Assembly (NCBI GenBank): GCA_040285825.1
Contig: JAUPSS010000015.1
Location: 1-64,000, forward strand
Reading direction: 5' to 3'
DNA length: 64,000 bases
Source: Eukaryota sp. TZLM1-RC
Taxonomy: Eukaryota; Metamonada: BaSk clade
Part shown: piece by piece, positions 12,878 through 24,401 of the stretch
Position numbering within the stretch: the stretch's first letter is position 1
Layout: each line of letters starts with the position of its first letter
Made by a program: the position numbers and the translations under genes
The notes under the pieces: model-generated
The model's database searches: none
What the model saw: only the letters and a program-made list of their open reading frames with translations
Told to the model about the DNA's origin: nothing

Positions 12878-14235
12878 TCTAGAGAATTCAAATACAAAAA
12901 TTTTTTTCCACCACCAATAAATGCAGCTTTGGTCAAATATTTTGATGAATTGAATCCAACACCTTTTTACAATCATTTCAAAATCATCCAAAAACCTAAA
13001 AGCAGTTCGTGCAAAGTAAACCAAAAAGGAAAAGTACAAATGGATACAAATTGTATTTTTGCATGCTGTAGACTGGCCAATTTGGACAAAGGTTCATTGT
13101 ATTTTTGTTAATGAAAATTTTAATTTATTGTTAAACTACAGTCTAAAAGTCAATATCTTCAAAACAAAGCTTCCACACCATCAAACCACACAACAGCAAT
13201 TTCTTCGTAATGTGCACTGACAGACATCAAAGCTTTCGAAATCATTTTTAGGAATTGATTTGAAAATGGTAAAAACAATACGATTTAGCCACAAGCGACG
13301 ATCAAAACGCTATTCATTCTTCTTTTTCACAAGATTTTCAAAATCATCAATAAAATTCATAGCAGTTTTTCCAAGACGACCATACAACGATATAGCAAAT
13401 GGGCAAATTTGGTAATCTACATGGCGAACATGTTTCAATTCTTTTTAAAGGATTTTGCATATTTTTCCGTTTGTACAATTCGGAGTCATCAAGGGGGGAT
13501 ACTTCAGATTGAGCATTTTTCAAGGCATTTTTCTTGCAAACATCCACTGTTACGACATCAACAACATTCATGACATCATCAAACGAGGGCACAACAACAT
13601 CAGCACGTCGTTTTTCCATATTCTGAATCTCTTACGCTTTCATTTATATCAAGAGACCTCAACAAAGGTTCTACAAAAAGATTCAATATGATAGAATTAC
13701 ACATTGCATGGATTTGATCTCTGACTGCATCATGCAACGTAGAACGATAGAAATAAATCTATTACAATTAAATAAATGTGATAATGTTAAAACCAGCTCC
13801 ACAATTTGCAAAAACAAATCATTGGGCAAATTACAAGGCCATAAATAACAACGCATTCTCATAGCAGTGGTCCATTGGTCGTCATTCAAAAATAGGCCAA
13901 AAATCTGGGGAATTTGATTTATCAAAACTGCAGATGAATTGTCCTTCAAATCAATCAAAAATTTGCAAAAAGCAGGATTTTCTTTTCTTAGCCGTGCTAA
14001 GTCGAACAATAAAATCCTTGCTTTCAAATTTTCTCAAAGGAGTCGATGGAGCTTTGTCAACGCAAATTTTTAATGAATACAAAACTTCTGTCTGGAATTT
14101 CTTGAATGGATATGGGAAACATGATTGCCATAAGTCGGGAGATAAACTGGATATTTCTTCTCTTAAGTTATCGAGGAATAAGCTATTTGTAGTTTCAAGA
14201 AGATTTTCGGCAAAAGGATATCTTCTAGAGAATTC
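12878..14235 (-). mobile_element. RLE-A truncated unit with A/B hybrid 5' junction
   Basis: From right to left on the minus strand: linker, zinc motif (near 13800), endonuclease core (near 13545-13610) and the A 3' end at about 13106-13150. Joined to that is a 140-bp B segment (12966-13105), then the start of the next A unit at GVGFNSSKYL (near 12900-12960). Frames are broken by runs of A or T. The right end carries the target TCTAGAGAATTC (14224-14235) of RLE-C copy 2. Confidence 0.75.
12966..13105 (-). repeat. A/B hybrid junction cassette (first of 11)
   Basis: A 140-bp piece of family B (the codons from KYNEPLSKL to DDFEMIVK) sits between the 3' end of one A unit and the GVGFNSSK start of the next. 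The same two breakpoints recur at about 18626-18765, 19958-20099, 21310-21452, 25878-26016, 34727-34857, 38043-38188, 39411-39550, 50270-50411, 51536-51676 and 52890-53031. The B piece comes in distinguishable variants: CCTAAAGCAGTTCGTGC in some, CGTAAAGCAGTTGGTGC in others, and an intermediate at 51565 and 52920. Confidence 0.85.
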
Positions 14236-14386
14236 TTGTATTTATTGAATTTGCACACTTGATTAAATTAAATCATAACTAATGGGACGACTATCATTAA
14301 ACCAAGATTTCCTCTACAAAATCTTGATTTGCTTGCTGTCTAGCTAAAGCTTCTCTAATTCGATTGAAAAACCACTGAGTAATCTA

Positions 14387-15535
14387 TTAATAATGGCAAA
14401 TTGAGTCCGTGAACGCCATAAAAAATATCAAATCTTTTTCATTGTTTTTCTTTTCACCATTTTTGGAAGTCATCCAAAAAGTTTCTGCTTCAACTGATAA
14501 TCTTCCATTTATCGAAAATGGGAAAGCAATAAAAACCAGCTGTGTATTTCTATCGACATTTGCATCTTCAATTTCTTTATCATATTTTTCTATGTTTTTT
14601 CTTTTGCTTTTAAAAATCCAGAGCAGCCACAGGATTAAGTTTTTCTTCTGTGAACCAAAGTATCGTTTTGCAACATTACATGAGACAAAGTCAACAATAG
14701 CTTCAGAATTATCAATCCAATCACAGTATACATCACCTCTGTCATCAGAACCAAAATTATTCAGAGAAAGTGTTTCCTTCAGCAGGGGCTCTTTGATACA
14801 CGATATCCTAGCAGTTTGTGCCATATTGAAAACAGTGTCTCTAACAGCATCATGTAATGAAGAACGATAAGTTATCAATTTAGAGCAATTTAGAGCATGG
14901 CGCAAAGTGAGTTGAGGTGAATTCGAACAAATACATTTTTCTTTTGATAATAATTGGTTAATGGGGATGTTCAAATATAATCTCATTTTTGTTACAAATG
15001 CTTCATTAGTGGCACACAATCCAAATCTTCGTGGTACAATGGTTACAAAAAGTGAAGAATCTGACGCCTTGTTTTCACAAACACCCTTTTCCAATAACAA
15101 TGAGTGAAGATCTTGATTTAAAACAGCCGAGCTGCAAATATTATTATAAAGATCTTTTTCATACATTCCAGTCAATCTTTTCTGTAATGTTCGAAGAGTG
15201 TACTTCAAATTTAAAACATTTTTCTGGAATATTGCCATTGAATGATTGGGGAAAACATCGACCCCATTTTTTTCTACATCAATTCTTGAAATTTCTTCAT
15301 TTAATGCAAAAACAGTGGAACTTTGCGTTGTCATCAATAAATCTTCCCAATCTGCAAATCTTTCGGAAAACTCAAAGATTGCATTTCTGCATCCACCAAC
15401 AAAAGCACACGAGGTAAGAATAGAAGCCTTCGTCCACCCTAAACCACCATAATGTGGACTAAGGTAAGCATGATCTGGAATTTGACACATTTTACATCCC
15501 AGTAATTGAGACAGAACTTTTTGCACGTAACTCAT
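14387..15535 (-). CDS. RLE-C C-terminal region: zinc motif plus endonuclease
   Basis: This is the longest C frame, 382 residues. It includes the YGGLGWTKASIL block (residues 29-40), a zinc motif C201-x-C203-x9-H213-x3-C217, the HDAVRD block (228-233) and the endonuclease core RGD268...D282. The two acidic residues are 14 positions apart, as in every family here. After residue 288 the frame shifts locally and then returns to the family sequence (KYDKEIEDANVDRNTQ), and the last 35 residues are again out of frame. The C fragment at 30988-31590 shows the undisturbed ending. The real protein starts upstream in the RT. The start given is only the first possible codon. Confidence 0.72.
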   Translation of the reverse strand: MSYVQKVLSQLLGCKMCQIPDHAYLSPHYGGLGWTKASILTSCAFVGGCRNAIFEFSERFADWEDLLMTTQSSTVFALNEEISRIDVEKNGVDVFPNHSMAIFQKNVLNLKYTLRTLQKRLTGMYEKDLYNNICSSAVLNQDLHSLLLEKGVCENKASDSSLFVTIVPRRFGLCATNEAFVTKMRLYLNIPINQLLSKEKCICSNSPQLTLRHALNCSKLITYRSSLHDAVRDTVFNMAQTARISCIKEPLLKETLSLNNFGSDDRGDVYCDWIDNSEAIVDFVSCNVAKRYFGSQKKNLILWLLWIFKSKRKNIEKYDKEIEDANVDRNTQLVFIAFPFSINGRLSVEAETFWMTSKNGEKKNNEKDLIFFMAFTDSICHY

Positions 15536-15867
15536 TAAACTTTTTGAGCCAAAGGTCTAGTGACGAGAGGATTTGTAGATCGAAATATATGATTAAAATT
15601 GGAACTAAAACACAGTCTTATAATGGTAAATTTGATGTGTTTTTTTATATCTAAATTCATCATTCGGTCAATTTTGTCAGAAATTGAGTTCAACTTTTCA
15701 AACAATTTTTTGGTAATTTCATCATTATTTCCTAAAAACGAACCCAAATGACGAATAGCATCAATTGAATATAATTTGGCTTGAATTTCAATATCATCAA
15801 TTATTGTGGAAACTGGAGAATTCGATAACAAAACACATTTAAGTAAATTAAGTCGGAGACCAATTTT

Positions 15868-16795
15868 TTTTTAACTAAAACTTTTTATTCAACAACAAAT
15901 ATGAAATACACAATTAAAACTCCACATCCTCAAAACCTGCCTCCCCTACATCAAAACAATTAATCGCTAAAGATTCAGAAAATTTCCCAAAAGAAGATAG
16001 TGAATCAGAAATTAGTGTTACCATTCCCTTAAAAATAGAAAATACAATCCTGTTTTGCCAGTAAACACGATTGAAAATTCTTCCAGTTCTTTTCCTTTTA
16101 CAACTACAACAAAATCCTCAAGGAAAGCCATAGCAGCCTTACCTAGAGATCCAAGCAAAGAAAAACAAATGGACATAAATTATATTGGGCATGAGAATTT
16201 TCATTAACCGAGGAAATGGGTTTTCGCATATTTAGCAATTTTATATTTTTCGCCTGCAAGAAGAGGATTATTTACATCCGAGTTAATGAAATGTTCGTTA
16301 GAAGAATTACAAGGGTCAATAGACATGGCGTCCAAAATAGTAAAACTACCATTTAAACCGGGAACAACTAGATCACCTCTAGTCAGACCCATAGAAGCTC
16401 TGTTGTAACGCATACTATCAATATTGGGATCATCAAGAATTAATTTTTGATAACAGCGGTTCTAAAAAGGAATCTACACGATATGATTTGCACATTACAT
16501 AAATTTGGTCCCTGACGTTATTATGCACTTTGCTTCTAAACGTAATGAAATGTTTACAGTTCAAAAGATGAGTAAACAAAGAGGTTTACCACATTTACAA
16601 GTTAAATGATTGGGCAAATTGTTTGGCCACAGAAAACAACGAAAAACGCATGTTTAGAAGCCATTCATTGTCTTTTAACAAAAAGTCCATAAACAGAGGG
16701 AACTTGAGTTACTAAAGCAGCAGCTGAACTATCACGAATATCCTTTAAAAAAATTACCGAAAGCGGGATTTTTAGTTTTGGCCAAAGCCAAGTCT
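15868..16795 (-). mobile_element. RLE-D, 5'-truncated, nested in RLE-C copy 2
   Basis: A T-run at 15864-15872 and the complement of GAATAAAAAG mark the 3' end. The minus strand then reads the endonuclease core RGDLVVPGLNGS...LDAMSIDPC (near 16310-16385), a zinc motif region near 16570-16600 and the linker AKTKNPAFGNF at 16745-16790. The 11-bp TSD is AGACCAATTTT (15857-15867 and 16796-16806). RLE-C copy 1 has this target once, uninterrupted, near 11134-11150. Family D is clearly related to B but distinct in sequence. It lacks RT and is frame-broken. Confidence 0.88.
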
Positions 16796-17460
16796 AGACC
16801 AATTTTGGTAAATAATTCTTTAAAACATACAGTTGCTTTTTTCACAATATTTAAATCACCAATAAGCACAACATCATCCATATATGCAATCATTTTTAGT
16901 GAAGGAAACATCTCTTGAATTTGCAGTAGAATAGGATGAATGGCCAAACAAAACAAAAAGAGGTCCTAACGGATCTCCTTGCTTTACGCCACTTGATGAA
17001 CTCAAAATGTTGTTACCAAAATGTAAATTAGAATATGTGCAATATGTTGATTGAAAATATGGTATTAATTCCGGCATATATTGCAATAGAGCACCATGGA
17101 TACTGCGACGACTTAGTGAATTGAAAGCATTACTAAAATCCAATGACATGCAAACATTGGATTCATTTTGACGAAATAAGACATCAGTAGCAAAAAAATC
17201 GCTGAAGAGACTCCATCTGTAGTATTTATACCATATTGAAAGGGTAATAAAAATCTTTTTAGCTTTTTCATTGAACCCTGCTTAAGCAACACGCAGAAAA
17301 AAAATATTGTGTAAGCTCTCAGAGACTGCAATAGGAGGAACATCCATTTTTTTGAATTTTTGACAAGTGCAGTCAAACGAGAACTTCTTAATTCTTCTGG
17401 GTATTTGCGTTGACCAGATAATATTTGGTTGAAAAAAATTTGGTCAATAAACCAAGGCAA
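16732..17460 (-). pseudogene. RLE-C reverse transcriptase palm, broken and split by RLE-D
   Basis: Three overlapping frames give RT blocks: ALVKNSKKW near 17345, MSLDFSNAFNSLSRRS (motif A, 17095-17149), SSGVKQGDPLGPLFV (motif B, near 16965-17000), then AYMDDVVLIGDL (motif C, near 16870-16890). Downstream the sequence runs into the nested RLE-D at 16795, so the last readable residues (LALAKTKNPAFG) belong to RLE-D, not to the RT. The RT itself resumes at 15857 and continues into the thumb (15535-15831). Confidence 0.75.
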
Positions 17461-17656
17461 TCTTCTGAAGAAATAATCGCGGCTTTTACATGATCAATAG
17501 TAATACCAGAAAGTCCGGCAGACTTACCACGAGGTCTCTTTTTTGATAACCGAAAAAAACTTCTGATGGCATCAATGGATAATTTTCCCAGTATGTGCCG
17601 TAAAAATTTTGATCCATTATAGGGTCTTCATAAGGATGAAGTATTTTTCAGTTTAT

Positions 17657-18298
17657 CTATTGTATTTTCATTGTTCGGTGCTTTAACTCGGGACTTAAAG
17701 CTGACAAAGCCTTGGACCATTTGTTGTCAAAGCATTTGTCTTCAAAAATTTTACTTAATTTCTCGGATGACTGATTTCTCGGTGCTATATTAGTTAAATC
17801 TTCGGAAATATTAACAAAATTTTGTTCAAAAGGAGGACAAAAAGAACCAAAAAATTCCCAAATAATATTGATAGCATACTTTCCTTTACATAATTGATCC
17901 AAAAATCTTTGAAAAACGAAAGCAAATTCATTGCATTTGGTCGGATGAATTTCTTGAGGTATTCTTATAGGAGGATGGTAGTTATCAACTATGCGGCATT
18001 TCAAGCAGCGGTCAGAAGTTTTTCCTTTTGCATTTTTTCTAAAAGAAATACCACAAGTGTTGCAAGTTTTGTGCTTTAAACGGTTGCAAACTGGTTTTGC
18101 AACAATTTGTGGAGCATTATTTATGGGTTCTACCTTAGACTCTTTCCTTCTAATAAATTTTCTTTTACATTTTGGTTCAGAATTTGCCGCATCATTTTTT
18201 CCAACATTGGGGCATGTTCGAGCATTATGTCCCTGTTGTCGACACTTTGAGCATCTGTAGGAGCGTGGCTTTGTTTTTGAACAAACTTTGTTTTTCAT
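17657..18298 (-). CDS. RLE-C N-terminal zinc-finger domain (partial ORF)
   Basis: This 213-residue frame carries a CCHC knuckle (C-x2-C-x4-H-x4-C in CSKCRQQGHNARTCP, about residues 14-27), a lysine/arginine-rich stretch, and a paired CxxC finger (CNTCG then RCLKC). These are typical of nucleic-acid-binding N-termini of RLE-type elements, where they help select the target; that role is inference here. The true start is probably the ATG at 18427. One extra A near 18293 puts the first 40 or so codons out of frame, so this start is an internal methionine. The frame ends before the RT. The first RT block is reached in another frame. Confidence 0.7.
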   Translation of the reverse strand: MKNKVCSKTKPRSYRCSKCRQQGHNARTCPNVGKNDAANSEPKCKRKFIRRKESKVEPINNAPQIVAKPVCNRLKHKTCNTCGISFRKNAKGKTSDRCLKCRIVDNYHPPIRIPQEIHPTKCNEFAFVFQRFLDQLCKGKYAINIIWEFFGSFCPPFEQNFVNISEDLTNIAPRNQSSEKLSKIFEDKCFDNKWSKALSALSPELKHRTMKIQ

Positions 18299-18540
18299 CG
18301 TGATTGTCTAAAAAAATTCTTGATCAGAATTTTTGTCCAAAAATAAAGAGAGAAGAGGTTGAGGAGGAGAGGTGGAAAAGGACGTCTTGAGCATCTTGTT
18401 GACTATCGTTCTTTCTTTTGACTCCATTAGAATCAGAAACTGATTCAGGCATCAACAAGAAAGAATAGAAGCAATGATCTCGGTTCAGCCAGGTTTTAAG
18501 TTAAACGGTTATATGTAGAGGAAAAAAAATAGAGAAAAAA

Positions 18541-21500
18541 TCTAGAGAATTCAAATACAAAATTTTTTTCCACCACCAATAAATGCAGCTTTGGTCAAAT
18601 ATTTTGATGAATTGAATCCAACACCTTTTTACAATCATTTCAAAATCATCCAAAAAACGTAAAGCAGTTGGTGCAAGTGAACCAAAAAGGGAAAGTACAA
18701 ATGGATACAAATTGTATTTTGCATGCTGTAGACTGGCCAATTTGGACAAGGTTCATTGTATTTTGTTAATGAAAAATTTTAATTTATTATTAAACTACAG
18801 TCTAAAAGTCAATATCTTCAAAACAAGCTTCCACACCATCAAACCTCACAACAGCAATTTCTTCGTAATGTGCACTGACAGACATCAAAGCTTTCGAAAT
18901 CATTTTTAGGAATTGATTTGAAAATAGTAAAAACAATACGATTTAGCCACAAGCGACGATCAAAACGCTTATTCATTCTTCTTTTTCACAAGATTTTTCA
19001 AAATCATCAATAAAAATTCATAGCAGTTTTTTTCCAAGACGACCATACAACGATATAGCAAATGGGCGAATTTGGTAATCTACATGGCGAACATGTTTCA
19101 ATTCTTTTAAAGGATTTGCATATTTTTTCCGTTTGTACAATTCGGAGTCATCAAGGGGGGATACTTCAGATTGAGCATTTTTCAAGGCATTTTTCTTGCA
19201 AACATCCACTGTTACGACATCAACAACATTCATGACATCATCAAACGAGGGCACAACAACATCAGCACGTCATTTTCCATATTCTGAATCTCTTGCGCTT
19301 TCATTTATATCAAGAGACCTCAACAAAGGTTCTACAAAAGATTCAATATGATAGGAATTACACATTGCATGGATTTGATCTCTGACTGCATCATGCAACG
19401 TAGAACGATAGGAAATAAATCTATTACAATTAAATAAATGTGATAATGTTAAACCAGCTCCACATTTGCAAAACAAATCATTGGGCAAATTACAAGGCCA
19501 TAAATAACAACGCATTCTCATAGCAGTGGTCCATTGGTCGTCATTCAAAAATAGGACAAAAATCTGGGGAATTTGATTTATCAAAACTGTCCTTCAAATC
19601 AATCAAAAATTTGCAAAAAGCAGGATTTTTCTTTCTTAGCCGTGCTAAGTCGAACAATAAAATCCTTGCTTTCAAATTTTCTCTCAAAAGATGTCGTTGG
19701 AGCTTTTTTTCAACGCAAATTTTAATGAATACAAACTTCTGTCTGGAATTTCTTGAATGGATATGGGGAAACATGATTGCCATAAGTCGGGAGATAAACT
19801 GGATATTTCTTCTCTTAAGTTATCGAGGAATAAGCTATTTGTAGTTTCAAGAAGATTTTCGGCAAAGGATATCTTCTAGAGAATTCAAATACAAAATTTT
19901 TCCACCACCAATAAATGCAGCTTTGGTCAAATATTTTGATGAATTGAATCCAACACCTTTTTACAATCATTTCAAAATCATCCAAAAACCTAAAGCAGTT
20001 CGTGCAAGTAAACCAAAAAGGGAAAGTACAAATGGATACAAATTGTATTTTTGCATGCTGTAGACTGGCCAATTTGGACAAAAGGTTCATTGTATTTTTG
20101 TTAATGAAAAATTTTAATTTATTATTAAACTACAGTCTAAAAGTCAATATCTTCAAAAACAAGCTTCCACACCATCAAACCTCACAACAGCAATTTCTTC
20201 GTAATGTGCACTGACAGACATCAAAGCTTTCGAAATCATTTTTAGGAATTGATTTGAAAATAGTAAAAAAACAATACGATTTAGCCACAAGCGACGATCA
20301 AAACGCTTATTCATTCTTCTTTTTCACAAGATTTTCAAAATCATCAATAAAATTCATAGCAGTTTTTTTCCAAGACGACCATACAACGATATAGCAAATG
20401 GGCGAATTTGGTAATCTACATGGCGAACATGTTTCAATTCTTTTAAAGGATTTGCATATTTTTTTCCGTTTGTACAATTCGGAGTCATCAAGGGGGATAC
20501 TTCAGATTGAGCATTTTTTTCAAGGCATTTTTCTTGCAAACATCCACTGTTACGACATCAACAACATTCATGACATCATCAAACGAGGGCACAACAACAT
20601 CAGCACGTCGTTTTCCATATTCTGAATCTCTTACGCTTTCATTTATATCAAGAGACCTCAACAAAGGTTCTACAAAAGATTCAATATGATAGGAATTACA
20701 CATTGCATGGATTTGATCTCTGACTGCATCATGCAACGTAGAACGATAGGAAATAAATCTATTACAATTAAATAAATGTGATAATGTTAAACCAGCTCCA
20801 CATTTGCAAAACAAATCATTGGGCAAATTACAAGGCCATAAATAACAACGCATTCTCATAGCAGTGGTCCATTGGTCGTCATTCAAAAAAATAGGACAAA
20901 AATCTGGGGAATTTGATTTATCAAAACTGCAGATGAACTGTCCTTCAAATCAATCAAAAAAATTTGCAAAAGCAGGATTTTTCTTTCTTAGCCGTGCTAA
21001 GTCGAACAATAAAAATCCTTGCTTTCAAATTTTCTCAAAAGATGTCGTTGGAGCTTTTTTTCAACGCAAATTTTAATGAATACAAACTTCTGTCTGGAAT
21101 TTCTTGAATGGATATGGGGAAACATGATTGCCATAAGTCGGGAGATAAACTGGATATTTCTTCTCTTAAGTTATCGAGGAATAAGCTATTTGTAGTTTCA
21201 AGAAGATTTTCGGCAAAGGATATCTTCTAGAGAATTCAAATACAAAATTTTTTCCACCACCAATAAATGCAGCTTTGGTCAAATATTTTGATGAATTGAA
21301 TCCAACACCTTTTTTACAATCATTTCAAAATCATCCAAAAACCTAAAAGCAGTTCGTGCAAGTAAACCAAAAAGGGAAAGTACAAATGGATACAAATTGT
21401 ATTTTTGCATGCTGTAGACTGGCCAATTTGGACAAAGGTTCATTGTATTTTTGTTAATGAAAATTTTAATTTATTATTAAACTACAGTCTAAAAGTCAAT

Positions 21501-22238
21501 ATCTTCAAAACAAGCTTCCACACCATCAAACCTCACAACAGCAATTTCTTCGTAATGTGCACTGACAGACATCAAAGCTTTCGAAATCATTTTAGGAATT
21601 GATTTGAAAATAGTAAAAACAATACGATTTAGCCACAAGCGACGATCAAAACGCTTATTCATTCTTCTTTTCACAAGATTTTCAAAATCATCAATAAAAT
21701 TCATAGCAGTTTTTCCAAGACGACCATACAACGATATAGCAAATGGGCGAATTTGGTAATCTACATGGCGAACATGTTTCAATTCTTTTAAAGGATTTGC
21801 ATATTTTTTCCGTTTGTACAATTTGGAGTCATCAAGGGGGGATACTTCAGATTGAGCATTTTTCAAGGCATTTTCTTGCAAACATCCACTGACATTCATA
21901 ACATCATCAAACGAGGGCACAACAACATCAGCACGTCGTTTTCCATATTCTGAATCTCTTGCGCTTTCATTTATATCAAGAGACCTCAACAAAGGTTCTA
22001 CAAAAGATTCAATATGATAGGAATTACACATTGCATGGATCTGATCTCTGACTGCATCATGCAATGTAGAACGATAGGAAATAAATCTATTACAATTAAA
22101 TAAATGTGATAATGTTAAACCAGCTCCACATTTGCAAAACAAATCATTGGGCAAATTACAAGGCCATAAATAACAACGCATTCTCATAGCAGTGGTCCAT
22201 TGGTCGTCATTCAAAAATAGGCCAAAAATCTGGGGAAT
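18541..22238 (-). repeat. Tandem array of three truncated RLE-A units
   Basis: Head-to-tail units share the landmark TCTAGAGAATTC at 18541, 19875 and 21226, giving periods of 1334 and 1351 bp. Each unit carries the A linker, zinc motif, endonuclease core and 3' end, followed by the A/B hybrid cassette. The third unit is interrupted at 22238 by a plus-strand B element and resumes at 25469. The most legible frame is 21489-22307 minus (272 residues), which has lost a block within the endonuclease core near 21885-21900, where VVDVVTVDVC is cut short. Units differ mainly in A/T run lengths. Confidence 0.85.
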
Positions 22239-23330
22239 ACGAATGGAATACGAATGGAATACGCCCAATTGCTGTTGGTGAATCTCTTTCTCATTTGCTA
22301 GCATCAATTGTCTTTGATCGTGTCAAAGACAAAGCTTCTACATTTTTGAATCCTCATCAATTTGGAATCAAAACAATTGATGGTGCTTCTGTTGCTGCTA
22401 TTGCCTCTGATACCTTTTTAATGCAGAGGAAAATAATTTTATTTTTAATCTCGACTTTAAAAATGCTTTTAATTCTGTAAAGCGAGAAGCAATTTTTGAA
22501 GTTATTAAATCTGATTTTCCTGAGCTATCGAGTTTTTCTACCATTTTTATGGGAAAGAATCAGATTTAATTTTTAATTCATTTGGTCTTAAATCATCTTC
22601 TGGAGTGAAGCAGGGAGATCCTTTAGGCCCATTATTGTTTTTGTTTAGCTATTCACAAAACTTTAAATATCATTAAGCAAAATACCCTTCTATAAAAATA
22701 GTTGCTTATATGGATGATATATCCTTGATTGGTTCATTTGATTTACTAGAATTGGTTGCTCAAGAAATTGCCGATTCATATGAAAATATTGGGCTTCATC
22801 TTAATGCCAGCAAATGCCTTCTGATTGGCTCTTCTGCTCAAGACCTCGTGATAAACGATTCTATTGTCCCTTTTACTAATTATAGTAGTGATGCTTTTTA
22901 AGTTCCTTGGTTGTTGGTTAGGAAATGTGCCTCAAATTCAGAATGAATTGCAAGTTATTTTGGAAAAAATGAAAATTGAACTTGATTCAATTTCTTCTTT
23001 AGATATAGAAAAGCATATTAAATTTTTCATGCTTAAAATTTGCTACACTGGGAGAATAACCCACATTTTGAGATCTTGTGCTCCTTCCATAGCATTAGAT
23101 TTTTGTCGTTCTTTTAATTCATTGAGAACAGAATTTTTTGCTGATTTATTGGATGTAGAACCAGGAATGTTGAAAAGCCATTTATTTTCTTCAGCAAATT
23201 TGGGTGGTATTGGTTTTACTAAATCTTCAATTTTGTGTCAATCAGCATTCTTGGGTGGTGGCAAAAATTTTATTTATGAATTTTCTCGTAGATTTCCTGA
23301 TGATTCTCATCTGTTAGTCCCCAATTGTAG

Positions 23331-24401
23331 CTCCTATCTTATTTCTTTGCAACAGGAAATTGAAACTCTTTCACCCAATATTTGGGCTAAATGTTTCCCC
23401 TCTGATATTGTGGAACTTCCTTCAAGAAGCTTGCTCTCCTTACCATTGACTTTTGCAAAATTGCAGAAAAAAATTTTGAAAGTTTTAGAAAACTTGGATT
23501 ATATTGTACGTCTTAGCTTGGCTAAGGAAAAAAATCCCGTTTTTGCAAACTTTTTGATTGATCTTGAAGACAGTTGCTCAAGTTGCTTAATCTCCCAAAT
23601 TCCCAACATTTACGGCCTTCTACTTAATGATCACCAATGGACCACTGCAATGAGATTGAGATGTTTTTCTATGGCCTTGCTCATTGCCAAATGATTTAAT
23701 TTGTCGCTGCAAGAGTGTTGTTACGCTTTCCCATATTTTTAAACTGTAAGTATTTCATAACTTATCGCTCACTTGTTCATGACTCAGTTCGTGATCAATT
23801 ATATGCCATGTGCAAAAGTTTCAATATAGAGGCATTTATTGAGCCACTAGTACGTAAGCTGTCTTCAGATCAAACTGATGATTCCTTTGGTAAAAGAAGG
23901 GCAGATTTAGTAGCTCCAGGGATCGATGGTGTTCTCAATGTTGTAGACGTTGTCTCAGTGGATGTTTGCAAAAATTCTGCTGCTCGTTTAGTGTATTCCG
24001 CTGACTCGCCGTTATCTAACGCCGAAAAAAAGAAGATAAAAAATATGAAGAACCTTTGGCACAGTTAGGTAGAGTGGAACATGTGAAATATCAGTTTGTG
24101 CCGTTTGCAATTTCTCTTTTTGGCAATATTGGACCTTCAGGCTTGCACTTTTTGGAAAATTTTAAAAAAGTGTTACTGAATAGGTCTGGTAAAACAATGA
24201 ACTCCACTTTCTGGTTAAATAGAATTGTTTTTGCATTTTCAAGTCTATTCCAACAATGATTTCAAAGGCACTTTTTAGCTATTGGTGTAGAATATGAACG
24301 TAATGCTGTGAGTAGGTTCAGTAATAGTGACGCTTGTTTGGAGGATATTGAATTCTAGATGGTTATTTTTATCTCAATAAATATTCCAGTTTTTAAAAAA
24401 A
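23331..24401 (+). mobile_element. RLE-E, 5'-truncated, nested in RLE-B
   Basis: The first 370 bp read in frame with the upstream B frame (22864-23694). They encode a linker related to A (LSLAKEKNPVFANFLIDLED), then NDHQWTTAMRLRC. A frameshift lies at the zinc motif, with one cysteine region garbled near 23690-23740. The endonuclease core RRADLVAPGIDG...VVDVVSVDVC lies at 23896-23970. The 3' end has CAATAAATATTCC and a nine-A tail. The TSD is AATTGTAG (23323-23330 and 24402-24409). It is the only copy of family E in the window. Confidence 0.88.
23715..24068 (+). pseudogene. RLE-E endonuclease domain fragment
   Basis: The 117-residue frame holds the ITYRSLVHDSVRDQ block, the ESFxEPL-like IEAFIEPLVRKL block, and the RLE core R-R-A-D with the second aspartate 14 positions later (GKRRAD...VVDVV). 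It ends at a frameshift near 24035. The last part of the family continues in another frame at 24056-24259 (RVEHVKYQFVPFAISLF, then NSTFWLNRIVFAF). A complete enzyme would nick the target strand for reverse transcription. This fragment lacks RT. Confidence 0.65.

Larger units (their letters stand above)
14236..18540 (-). mobile_element. RLE-C copy 2, nearly complete, with nested RLE-D
   Basis: It is flanked by the same 12-bp TSD as copy 1 (14224-14235 and 18541-18552). Removing the nested RLE-D (15868-16795) leaves about 3.37 kb. The leader is 18428-18540, with the ATG at 18427. The order is zinc fingers (17657-18298), RT in pieces (16806-17460), zinc motif and RLE (14387-15535). The 3' end lacks a poly(A) run. 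Apart from run-length differences it closely matches copy 1, so the two appear to be a segmental duplication rather than two independent insertions. Confidence 0.88.

Noticed and set aside
17991-18260. 89-residue plus-strand frame opposite the RLE-C zinc-finger domain
   Set aside because: It is the antisense shadow of a conserved coding region, and the equivalent in copy 1 does not keep the same frame.
18541-22238. CRISPR or satellite array
   Set aside because: The repeat units are 1.3 kb of coding-type retrotransposon sequence, not short repeats with spacers.
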